Of a stretch of DNA of 64,000 nucleotides, positions 11,061 through 20,790 are shown in pieces. The position numbers and the translations under genes were made by a program. The stretch comes from Atherinomorus stipes (lineage: Eukaryota > Chordata > Actinopteri > Atheriniformes > Atherinidae), in NCBI GenBank assembly GCA_023101725.1, contig JALJCO010013385.1, positions 1 through 64,000 on the forward strand, in the 5' to 3' direction. The notes beneath the pieces were generated by a model. The model was not told where the DNA came from. It searched no databases and saw only the letters and a program-made list of their open reading frames with translations. The first letter of the stretch is position 1, and every line of letters begins with the position of its first letter.

Positions 11061-12010
11061 GTTTCAACACTTCTCCGATTTGGCCTGGCACCACACCACC
11101 ATCATCTCCCTCCCTCCCTCCACCGTTAACAGCTCATTGGACACACCTGGAGCTGCTTCCCTCCAAATATAAAAGAACCCAGCAGACACTCCGTCACTGG
11201 CAACTGTTTGGCCGGGCAATAGGAACTTTTGTTTCTTTAGTTTTTTATTTCCAGGTGTTTAAATTTGATTAATGGTTTAGTTGCTGGGTTCCCTTTTCTT
11301 TTGTTGATTTGCACTGGTAGTTTGGAGTTGGGATAGCTAGGCCTTGTTTTGTGTAGGTTTTGGTTACAGGTTTTAGCTTATGGCGCTGCTCGTAGGGGAG
11401 GGGGAAAAAAAGGCTTAATGGGATTTGGGGAAATTTTGAAAAATGGCAAGGGGATGGAAAGGAGGTTTGGGGAAATTGGGGACGGGGGGAAGGGGCCCCT
11501 TTCTTGGTTGGGGGGGAAGTGTAGTGGAGGAGGGGGAGGCGGGGGCTGGAGTGGCTCTGACACGGGTATGGTAAAAGATAAAAGGTAAGTTGTCAGCTAG
11601 CGGTTAGTGTGTGGTTGGTGGTGGAAATATTGGGGGAAAAATTAGGGATAAATTCATTAATTCTCAATAAATTGGAAAGTGAATTAAGCAGTGATAGGTT
11701 AATAAAGATAAATAAATCAAGATTTTGGAAGGATTTTGGTGGATGATGGAGGGAGGCGTAGGGAGGCGTGGGTAAGTGGGGTCAGGTGGGTTGAGGCATC
11801 CAGCAAAATCGGTAGAGAGGCGGTAGGGAGATAAGAGGGAGGTGGGGTTGAGGAGGGGGGCGAGAAGATTAACATCCTAGCTGCTCGTTCCCTTTTTGGT
11901 TGAAAGACTAGGTTTGTGTTTTAGTTTTCCCCATTTGGTTTCCCTTTCAGTGTTAGGCTTTGTCTGTCTTTGTTTGCAGACCCCTAGCAGACCTGGGACG
12001 TAATATTTAG
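11060..12010. other. No gene; possible LTR-like segment
   Basis: A TATA-like AATATAAAAG lies near 11166, followed by T- and G-rich non-coding DNA. The segment ends in GCAGACCCCTAGCAGACCTGGGACG near 11978. It resembles an LTR or the 3' part of a retroelement, but I see no terminal pair or target duplication. Confidence 0.25.
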
Positions 12011-13010
12011 TATAAAAACAACAGTGTCAGTCCTTGCTAGTGGAAATGAGTTGCATCCTGAGGTTAACCATGTATAACAGGTGGAAAACTTTGGTCCTCG
12101 TCCTGCATTGCATGTTCCCTTGTTCTAGCAAACCTGATTCAACATAATCCGTCTCTGAGCAGAACGTGATCACATTTATATAAGCAGAGCGTTTCTGCTT
12201 GGGGAAGTATTGAGTCATCACTCGGACATGCGAGGCGAGTGGGGTTAACGCAGACAAGCTGGAAGTCACCTCCATATTTCCGCTGATGCGAACTTAAACA
12301 GGTAGCTTTGACAAACAGCTGATTGAGGGGGTGAGAAAATATGAAAAATATACAGCACGTGACATTTAGATACACTGACACCACTGCGTGCGCAATCCCG
12401 CCCGCCTGCGACCAACAAGTTTTTCCAGTCATCCCCCCTCCCTGCATAAAAAACCACCCCGCCGCGGAAGAAGCTTCACGTGGATTAAATGACCAAAACA
12501 AACTTTTTTCTTGTTCTTGCGGCTTTGAGAACAAGAAGAACGTTCTCGCTTCTCACAGACGATGGAACAAGCTTTAAGTTAATGCTGCTGTTGTCTTCCT
12601 CCTCCTCCTCCTCGGCTGGCCGCACGTGAGTTTGCCAGTACCAAAACAACGGCAGTGCACATGTGCGATTCACCCATATCCTATCATGATATTTTATTTT
12701 CTTATCATTCCCCAACGTAACACCAGTATTACTGTGAATGGTTTGATGTGACCCCGCCCTTCATCAACCACACCATGCATTAATGCAGCAGCACAGCTGC
12801 CCGTGTCTCAGGGCTGTGGCAGAGAGCAGATTAGAGTCAATAGGTTCATTATGAATAACCATGACAATAATTCACAAGGTCTGTGCAAAATCTTACCTCT
12901 GAGTGGTTTAAGTGAATATCTAAACTCTTCATTCGCTCATTTTCCAAGAAATAATTGTTGGCATTCAAACTTGGTTATTTGAGGGTGAAGCTGGCAAAAG
13001 CAAAATGCCT
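12010..13010. other. No gene recognised
   Basis: Short frames only. A CTC trinucleotide run lies near 12594-12612. Confidence 0.4.
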
Positions 13011-13017
13011 TAAATAC

Positions 13018-13202
13018 TCCGGAGAAGGGGGGGGAGGGGGGGAGGGAAAGGGGGGGGGACGGGGGGAAGGGGGGGGGGGGGGATGGGAAAGGGAGGGGGG
13101 GGGGGGGGAGAAGAAATGCGAGGGGGGGATGGGGAGGCTGGGAGGGGGGGAGGGCGGGGCGCTGGGGGGGGAAGGCGCGAGGAGGGCCGGGGGGGGAGGG
13201 GA
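13018..13202. repeat. G/A-rich low-complexity tract
   Basis: Almost pure G with scattered A on the plus strand, over about 185 bp. It is quadruplex-prone, and the Pro-rich minus-strand frames across it are low-complexity artefacts. Confidence 0.9.
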
Positions 13203-14000
13203 AATGAATGCTGAAACACTTGAGCCCCAGGGATCGAAAGCATAGGGGCCCCTTAAATGACCTGGATAATGGCTGATTCCAGTACAAACCCAGACATTAT
13301 GGCAGTACTTTCTAAACAATCTAGAATACACTGGCATACTGAAGAAGAATGCTGTCGTCACACTCGTGCATTTGATTGTCATCTCAGAGTTGCTGGTGAA
13401 GTATTTACTGTGAGTTTAGCATAGGGCAGCCAGTGGAGGTATTTTCCTGTCTTTAATTAAGAGCGCAACTGTTCAATTTGAGAGCAAGATTTCTTGTTTT
13501 TACTCTGATATCACATTGCTCTCTCAAAACGCCACTCTCGCACTCAAAAAGTCCTTTCTTTTTCTCTCAAATATGATTCTTCCTGTCAAAACTCTGCTCC
13601 TTTTCTCAGGTTCAGTGTTACAGGGTCAAAAACTCCTCTGCTCCTGCTGTCTTTCACACAAACTCACTACCCACACCCTCAAAACTTCTGCTCTTGAATA
13701 TTTTCCCCTCTCTTGGGTCACCAAGTTCTTTAGGGTGTATTTGTTTTACTTGACAGAGTGTACTCTGAAGATCAGTACTTTGGGATCATCAGTAAACACG
13801 AATGGATAACCCAAACCGGCAAACTTGAGAGGGCATTATTTTTCTCTTTTACGACATGCACGTGCACGTTTTATTGAAAGAAACACAACTATCTTGCCAA
13901 CTCATAGTAAAAGTAACAACTGATAGCTAACTGTAAACGTACAGTATGCTGATCATAAACTGACACGTAGATGCTTTTATGGTAGTGTAGAATGAAATTT
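13203..14000. other. No gene recognised
   Basis: Non-coding. Around 13400-13700 the strand is rich in CTCTC/AAACTC words typical of a degenerate transposon. No protein match is evident. Confidence 0.35.
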
Positions 14001-14012
14001 TGATAAATTGGC

Positions 14013-14345
14013 ATGCATAGCTATTCATCATTGAGATGCGCTACCATGTCAGCCTTGTTCCTACAGGATCTGCTTCCACATCATATCTTTGAGAGATTGT
14101 TAAACAAAACCCAGTATACATTCAGCCATCCTTATGTACTTCTTGATTATTTCCACTTCATGTGCACTCATGAAGTTTACTTAGATGAGGCGGTAGTTTT
14201 ACTCGAGGCTATAGTAATGTTTCTGGACTTAACAGACAACGCCACTTTGGGAATTTCACCCAAAGAATTAGTTAGAGGCAAGGAGCTCAGGTTCGATCTA
14301 CCTCAAGAGCAAGAGACGTGTTCAAAAAAACAAACATTTATTTAA
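14013..14345 (+). CDS. Small open frame of unknown nature
   Basis: A 110-codon frame with ordinary amino-acid composition in otherwise stop-rich DNA. I do not recognise it. The last third (NATLGISPKELVRGKELRF) has the cadence of the end of a retroelement integrase core (TG.SP.EL..G...R), but the similarity is weak. There is no matching upstream catalytic region. No intron signals are convincing and the start is simply the first ATG. It may be a degraded LTR-retrotransposon fragment or chance. Confidence 0.2.
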   Translation: MHSYSSLRCATMSALFLQDLLPHHIFERLLNKTQYTFSHPYVLLDYFHFMCTHEVYLDEAVVLLEAIVMFLDLTDNATLGISPKELVRGKELRFDLPQEQETCSKKQTFI

Positions 14346-15055
14346 ATAAATGTTAAAGGTCAATTGGAATATCACACACAGGGAAGTTGGGGACCTTGTC
14401 AGGTGCTGAGGCTTACCCATTGGTGCAGTAGGTCAAAGTGGAGGTGAAGGGGAATCCCAGGGAAGAGACACGCCCCCCAATCACTAGTGACACACAACAC
14501 TCACACAGCAAACTGGAGGGGGGGGGGGGGCACAGCACACAAGAGGGGAAGCCGCCACAACCAGGACACCAGGGGCCACCACGGCTGGCTGTCAGCAACT
14601 GAAAAAGGACAAAGGGAATTAATGACTCACACAAAATGAAATGAGTGTGAAACAAAATGAAAATAAATCAAAATACAAATAAGAGTAATTTAACTAATAA
14701 CAGTTCACACTAATTGACCTCAGATACACCTGTAAAAGTTAAGGTTAAGAGGCTGATCCACCGTCAGCACCAAAGGAGTTTAAAAGAGTCCAGTCCAGCT
14801 TGGAGGATGGGGCTGATGCTGCTGATTATTTGAAGTTAACAAATAATTTATCCGAGCTGAAAATGCAGACAGAAAGATCCTCTGACATACGGTCACAGAA
14901 ATCAACATTATTATCAGCTTTGCCCTGCATCACCTGCCTATGATGAAGATTATTAAGTCGCCACAGTCTGGTCAGATGTGCTGAAATGCAGCGATGTTTC
15001 CTAATAACTCAGCCTGTCTCTGTTACGTAGATCATCATGAAGAACATTCTGGTCT
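14346..15055. other. No gene recognised
   Basis: Non-coding. It contains a G run near 14518-14530 and AT-rich DNA. A retroelement origin is possible but not demonstrable. Confidence 0.35.
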
Positions 15056-15059
15056 ATAA

Positions 15060-15262
15060 AACATGGCAAACAATGCCAAAATCATGTCACCAGCACTTGA
15101 AATTCTACTCAAGTAAATGTAAAAGCACTCATCTAAAAATGTACGTGACTAAAAGTAAAAAGTAATTTAAAATGTACTCTTAGTAAAAGTTACTTACTTT
15201 CAGTTGTTTGCTGTAAAATAGGACGAGTTATAAATCTAATCCAACACGGTTTTTAAAGCAGA
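15060..15262. mobile_element. Dispersed DNA-transposon remnant (ACTTGAGTA type), copy 2
   Basis: Inverted relative to the copy at about 8960-9205. The shared words include AATTCTACTCAAGTA, AAAAGTTACTT and AGGACGAGTTATAAATC. Non-coding. Confidence 0.5.
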
Positions 15263-15484
15263 ACTCAGAAACTTTTTCACCTCCATAAATGCTTTGCAGA
15301 ATCCCTGTGGGGCTAAACAAAGTGTTTACGGAACAATTCGATGTCTCCCAGCCTCCCCCCGGTGTCTCTGGCCTGTAAGTCTGCCTGAGCTGAACCAACA
15401 CAGATGTCGCGACAACAGAAACCGCTGTACGGCACTCAGGTCCCCAATCTACCAAGCTGCTTACAGCGCTGGTTTGCACCAGAA

Positions 15485-15737
15485 TGGTAAATGGACTGTA
15501 CTTCTATAGCACTTTTCCAGTCATACTAACCGCTCAAAGCACTTTACACTACATATCACATTCACCCAGTCGCACACACAATCATTCACACATTCAAACC
15601 CCGATAGGCACATCGGGAGGCAACTTGGGGTTCAGTGTCTTGCCCAAGGACACTTCGGCATGTAGTCAAGGGAAGTCTGGAATCGATCCCCTCTGGTTGT
15701 AAGATGACTGCTCTTCCACCTGAGCTACAGCCGCCCC
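15485..15737 (-). mobile_element. tRNA-derived SINE
   Basis: On the minus strand the head reads like a tRNA gene. There is an A box (TAGCTCAGGTGG, plus-strand 15716-15727) and a B box (GGATCGATTCC, 15679-15689) at tRNA-like spacing, giving an internal Pol III promoter. The body then contains the AGGACACTGAACCCC-type segment and ends in a tail (GTCCATTTACCATT) common to fish SINE/LINE 3' ends. It is non-coding and depends on a partner LINE for mobility by family precedent. Confidence 0.6.
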
Positions 15738-15809
15738 TTATTTCCAACACTACAATAAAAAAGACAAAGTGAAACCGAATCAAAGTGTCAAAGATGGTAT
15801 ATGATGGTA

Positions 15810-15820
15810 TATATCATATA

Positions 15821-15862
<42 letters not shown>

Positions 15863-15872
15863 TATATATATT
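15810..15872. repeat. AT dinucleotide microsatellite
   Basis: Pure TA repeat flanked by ATGGTATATGATGG words. Confidence 0.9.
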
Positions 15873-15899
15873 TATGTATGTATATACTGACTGTTGTTT

Positions 15900-15975
15900 T
15901 ATACTTCGTGTAAAGCGTCTTTGAGCTTTTGTAAAAGCGCTCTATAGATAAAATGTATTATTATTATTATGGGGA
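15900..15975 (+). mobile_element. L2-type LINE 3' end fragment
   Basis: AAAGCGCTCTATAGATAAAATG followed by an ATT microsatellite matches the 3' terminus of the L2 copy ending near 18615, so this is a 5'-truncated insertion of the same type. Confidence 0.55.
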
Positions 15976-16401
15976 AAATGTTGAGCAAATCCTTATTAAC
16001 AAACTGCTCCTTTTTCTTTCTATAGCAAACATAAATCAAAAATTCAATTGTCTTAATTAACAAATAGGCACCCGACTGTTTAAAAGAAATGGAATAACGT
16101 GCCATGCTCCACAGAATATTCTGCACACTGAATACCAGTATTGGTCAAATTTGTCAGTGTTTGCATGATGAACTTATTGTCTTGTTTGCATTTGAACAAT
16201 AGAGCTGGCTGACATTTGGTCAAAGATTTCCTTCTTCATCTGTTTAAATGTGCTCTATAAACAAATTTAACATTGACAGGAAGTGTAATTACATGAACCA
16301 GCTGGATATGCTGATGATGAAGAAAAAGATATTGGAGTATGATACGGAATAAATAAAATGTCACATTTTTCATCTAAAATCCTGAAACTTTTCGGAGGGT
16401 C
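15976..16401. other. No gene recognised
   Basis: AT-rich non-coding DNA between repeats. Confidence 0.4.
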
Positions 16402-16405
16402 TTAA

Positions 16406-16854
16406 AGGGACTTAAACGAAACTCGCGATTGGCGCTTCAGGTAACTGCAGCCACGATCAAAGCCGTCACGGGAGCACAAACTGAAGCTATAAGTTTTTTT
16501 ACTCACCTTTTCTTCGTAGTTCCACTTTTTAGTGTCTTTCAGTTGATCTGGATCGTTTGCTGATGGCAGAAGAATCCATAACTATCGCTAACAGTGTTTG
16601 AATTTACCGCGACCGTCTTCTTCCGGGATCAAAACTGCGGATGTAGCGTCATTTGACGTCACGTCCGCGGGGCAGCGCGGGAAATTCGGACACCGAATTG
16701 CAGCGCATTTTGCAGCGCGCAGCCTGTTCAAGGCAACGCAGAGAAACATGGGTGGAAACGTTATTTTTGGTATTTAGTGCTTCATCACCCATTAGTATAA
16801 AAAAATGGACATTCATGTTTGTTTTGTTTTTTTAAATTCCTGCCTCAAGTCCCT
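16406..16854. mobile_element. TTAA-flanked MITE (piggyBac-like), copy A
   Basis: TTAA stands on both sides (16402-16405 and 16855-16858) and the termini are inverted: AGGGACTT at the left, AAGTCCCT at the right. The body is homologous along its length to 60541-61002, sharing for example CTTCAGTTGATCTGGATCG and TTTGACGTCACGTCCG. A TTAA target is characteristic of piggyBac transposases. No transposase is encoded, so it would be mobilised in trans. Confidence 0.6.
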
Positions 16855-16859
16855 TTAAC

Positions 16860-17525
16860 TCTGGCCTATGAGTCCTTCAGGATAAAAATCAGTTATGTCG
16901 ACACTAACAGACGAGAATCAGTTTAAACTGGATTAGGGAGGTTTGATATTGACCTTTTTTACTGATATCCAATATTGCCCAAGTCTTAATTCCTGATATC
17001 CAATATCGACCGATTCCGATCTCTGCAGACAACTGTGAGGCTGTATCCCTCATATTGTGACTTTTTGGGTGATTTGGAGGAGGCCAAGCAGGAAAACAGA
17101 CCTGGAATGTTGTGAAAGGTCTGACACCAGATCTTTAGGACCTTCAAGGACCAGAACCTGGTGGGCAACCCAGTCCAGTTGCTGCAGGACAGCTACAAGG
17201 GGACAAAAACACTTTCTGGGGACATTTTAACGGCAAAATTATGTACTGTAAATCCAAATATTTAGGTACTACAATGGCATAAACAGTCATACAAGTATTG
17301 GCAGAGAGCATCTTGACACATAGGGGGAGGCAAGAAAAAAAGATTCTGAGCCTTGCTGCAAGTCCAGTTTAAGTTGTCATCCCCCAAAAGACAAAAAAGT
17401 CATGTTGGCCTGAAAATTCTTATAAAAATGTAAATTTTCACATTTTATGGAGAATGTCGATGCGTAACATGTAGATAGAAAACCTCCTTAATTCATCAGC
17501 TTCCATTCATTCAGCTTAAATCCTT
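16860..17525. other. No gene recognised
   Basis: Non-coding. Slight repeated CCAATATTG/TGATATCC words near 16940-17020, with no other structure seen. Confidence 0.4.
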
Positions 17526-17529
17526 CCCC

Positions 17530-18622
17530 CCCCCCATCTCCTCTCACTGCAGGTGTCCCCCAGGGTTCAGTGCTTGGCCCCCTTCTTTTCATCATCTACA
17601 TCCTCCCCCTTGGCAAAATTTTATAACATCCAGCATAACATCCTTTTTCACTGCTACGCAGATGACACCCAGCTCTACCTCTCCGGCAAACCTAACTCCT
17701 CTTTCCCACCTCCCTGCCTTTCCAGCTGCTTAGATGACCTCAAGTCCTGGTTCGCCTCCAATTTCCTCAAACTTAACAGTAATAAAACTGAGTTCATCCT
17801 CATCGGTACACCCTCAACTCTCACCAAAACAGTTTCTCACTCTCAATTGATAATTCCTCTGTCCCCCTTCCCCTCAGGTGAAGAGTCTGGGTGTCATCCT
17901 TGATAGCACCCTATCCTTCCAAGCTCACATTAATAACATAACACAGTCTGTATATTTCCACCTCCTAACATCAACCGACTCCGCCCCTCCCTCACCCCCC
18001 ACTCCGCCGACATCCTGGTGCACACCCTGGTCACTTCCCGTCTTGATTACTGCAATTCCCTTCTTTATGGTCTACCCCACAAATCACTCCATAAACTTCA
18101 ACTGGTGCAGAATTCTGCTGCCCGCATCATCACCAGAATCCCCTCCTCCCATCACATCACCCCCGTCCTACAACAGCTCCACTGTCCCCCCCATCAGCTA
18201 CAGAATTACATTCAAAATCCTTCTTTTTGCCTTTAAGGCACATTCACAGTCTCGCCCCTCCATATTTATCCACACTTGTCCACACTGCTGTTCCCTCTCG
18301 TTCCCTCAGATCTTCTTCCTCTCTCCATCTCACCGTCCCCTCCCCTCGACTGGTTACCATGGGGACCAGGGCTTTTAGCTGCTTTGCCCCCAAACTCTGG
18401 AACTCCCTTCCTCCAGACTCTGACATCATTTACTTCATCTGCTGAAACCGCTCTAGTTCTGCTCTCTTTTTAAATGTTTTTATCTGTTTTTATCTATTTT
18501 TATCTGTGTATCTTGTATTGCATCTTGACTATTTGTGTTGCTCCCTTGATTTGTTACTTGGTGTGTACAGTGTCCTTGGGTTTCTTTAAAGGCGCTCTAA
18601 ATAAAATGTATTATTTTTTGAG
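17530..18622 (+). mobile_element. L2-type LINE fragment (reverse transcriptase C-terminal half)
   Basis: Broken pieces in three frames give, in order: GVPQGSVLGPLLFIIYILP (the frame breaks right after it), the catalytic box [53 protein letters not shown] and FAPKLWNSLP. These are the palm and thumb blocks of an L2/CR1-type non-LTR reverse transcriptase. At least three frameshifts make it dead. It is 5'-truncated and ends in GGCGCTCTAAATAAAATG plus an ATT-like tail, as expected for target-primed reverse transcription. Confidence 0.85.
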
Positions 18623-18624
18623 CC

Positions 18625-19560
18625 CAAGATGAGCTTTCTGCTAGCTAGAGGACCAGATCCAGATCCAGTCCTTTCTACCAGCTACAGGAAAGCTACAAGG
18701 AGAAAGACTCCAAACAATGTGGAAAACTACTAACAACTAGCATTAGCATTGGGGCAAACAAATATTGTCCTTCTGTAAATTATGTTGATGTTAATTCTTC
18801 AATATTTTTTAAAGAAATATTTAAAGTATATTTACCTGTTTTGAACTAGCCTGGCACACCAGCCTGACAAACCCCATGTATGAGATACACAGCAAGTCAG
18901 TCTGGGTTCCTTCCATTGGAGACGAGAGGCGGTACTAAAAGGAACTAATTGAACCGAAGAGAACCCATCAGAGAAACACAGAAGTGACACAAACGTCTTA
19001 TTGTAAGAGGAAAGCCTTCAGACCAGCAAGTTGTTGTGGATTTAATGACAAACAGAAGAAAATGGCTGCATATAAAACCGAAGTGATCCAATCTGAGTTC
19101 AGAGGAGAGGACTCTGCTGAGGGAAAAATGTACAGATTACAGAACAAAGGCCAACAAAAAGCATCAGCAGGTAGATGAACCAGCTGTTGTTCACACACCC
19201 TGACCTGAGGATGACCATCATGTAGACACAGATACAGCTGAGGGTGGTGGCTTTTCGTGGAGCATAATCTTGTCCCAGACATAAATCTATATTCTCTTTT
19301 TTAAAGTTGCATTACAACACTTGACCAGAGCAGCCGCCTTTCCACATCACCAGTTTTTATTGCCACAATTCACACGATTATGAGTTTTTACAGTAAATTC
19401 TTCTAAATATTCTAATAAAGCTTTTATTTAGTTTCATCTTCAATGAACAAAACAAGAAGACAAATAGAATGCAAAGCAAAAGTTTCTAAAGAAAAGCAGT
19501 GGCATTTAGTCAGGTGTGGATAGGGGCTCCATGGCTGTTACTGAGGACAGGTGGACATGC
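18625..19560. other. No gene recognised
   Basis: Non-coding DNA. A short plus-strand frame at 18984-19178 has no recognisable domain. Confidence 0.4.
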
Positions 19561-19564
19561 AGCA

Positions 19565-20575
19565 ATACAATACATACAACACAACTTTATTTATATAGCA
19601 CTTTAAAACAGCAACCCCCCCCCCCCCCCCCCCCCCCGCCCCCCAAAAAAGCAAATATCAAGTAACAAATCAACTAACAATAAAAACAACTAAAAATAAA
19701 GTAGGATCTGGTGCTGGGTGAAGGCCAGTGGTAAAAGTGGGTTTTAATTACATTTGAAACCATTAAAGAACAAACTAAAACAACTGCGAGAGCAAATTCT
19801 CATGTTGAGTTAAAAGCCAAACCATAAAGTAGGTTTTAAGATTTGTTTTAAAAACAGCCAGTGAGGAGGCCTGATGTGGAACGGTAAACTGTTCCACATC
19901 CTGGGGGCATCAACAAAGAGGGCCCGGTCCCCTCAGGGCTTAGACGGGCGAGGGAGGACTGGCTAACTCCAAGATAGAGACAGTTACAATAATCCAATCA
20001 AGAGATGATAAAAGCATGGATCACTTTCTCAAAGTGCTCATGTGAAAGAAAAGGTTTCACCTTCGAGAGCTGTCTGAGGTGGGAGAAATATGAGCTAACA
20101 ACTGCACTGATTTGACGGTCCAGTTTAAAATCACTGTCCAGTTTAAAACCCAGGTTGGTGACAGTTGACTTTGTATGAGCTGCCAAAGGAGCCGAGTCAA
20201 CAGGGCCGGCTTCACAGGAGCTACTGGGGCCAAAAACAATCACTTCAGTTTTGTACTGGTTGAAGCTGAGGAAATTAAAGGCCATCCAGGTTTTCACGTC
20301 ATCAAGACAGGCCAGCAGGGGTTGGAGAGAAGACGCCACACTCTTTTTCAAAGGGACATAAATCTGGCTGTCGTCAGCATAACAATGGAAATAAACACCA
20401 TGTTTTCTAAGGATAGACCCTAGAGGGAGCAGGTATAGGGAGAAAAGCAGAGGTCCCAAAATTGAACCCTGTGGGACCCCGCATAAGAGGAAGCCGCTAA
20501 GCGGGCTCCAGGGCCGGGGCTCCAGGCGGGGCTGTGAACACGGTTGGTTGGTGGTTGAGCTAAACTCAGACATTA
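19565..20575 (-). mobile_element. L2-type LINE fragment
   Basis: Minus-strand frame 20573-19998 contains [19 protein letters not shown], the catalytic box [27 protein letters not shown] and [19 protein letters not shown], that is, reverse-transcriptase palm to thumb. The remaining C-terminal part (to about 19880) is frame-shifted. The 3' end carries the fish L2 word GTGCTATATAAATAAAG (its complement is near 19583-19600). A C run of about 20 sits inside the 3' tail (about 19615-19637). Confidence 0.85.
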
Positions 20576-20790
20576 AGAGACTGAGCTAGGGTTAAAGAAG
20601 CCACAGTTTTAGAGGCCCCATGTTGGACTTTGTGGAAGAATGAGGATGCAAACACATTGCTGTATTCCTGTGAAGTCCCACGCTCCTGAAGTGGTCATCA
20701 CAGCCTCATTTCATGTTTCTGACTGTAATAAACTGATAATGACTTCAGGTTTATGGTGACCTCTGACATTTCAGAAAGATGTTAAACAAA

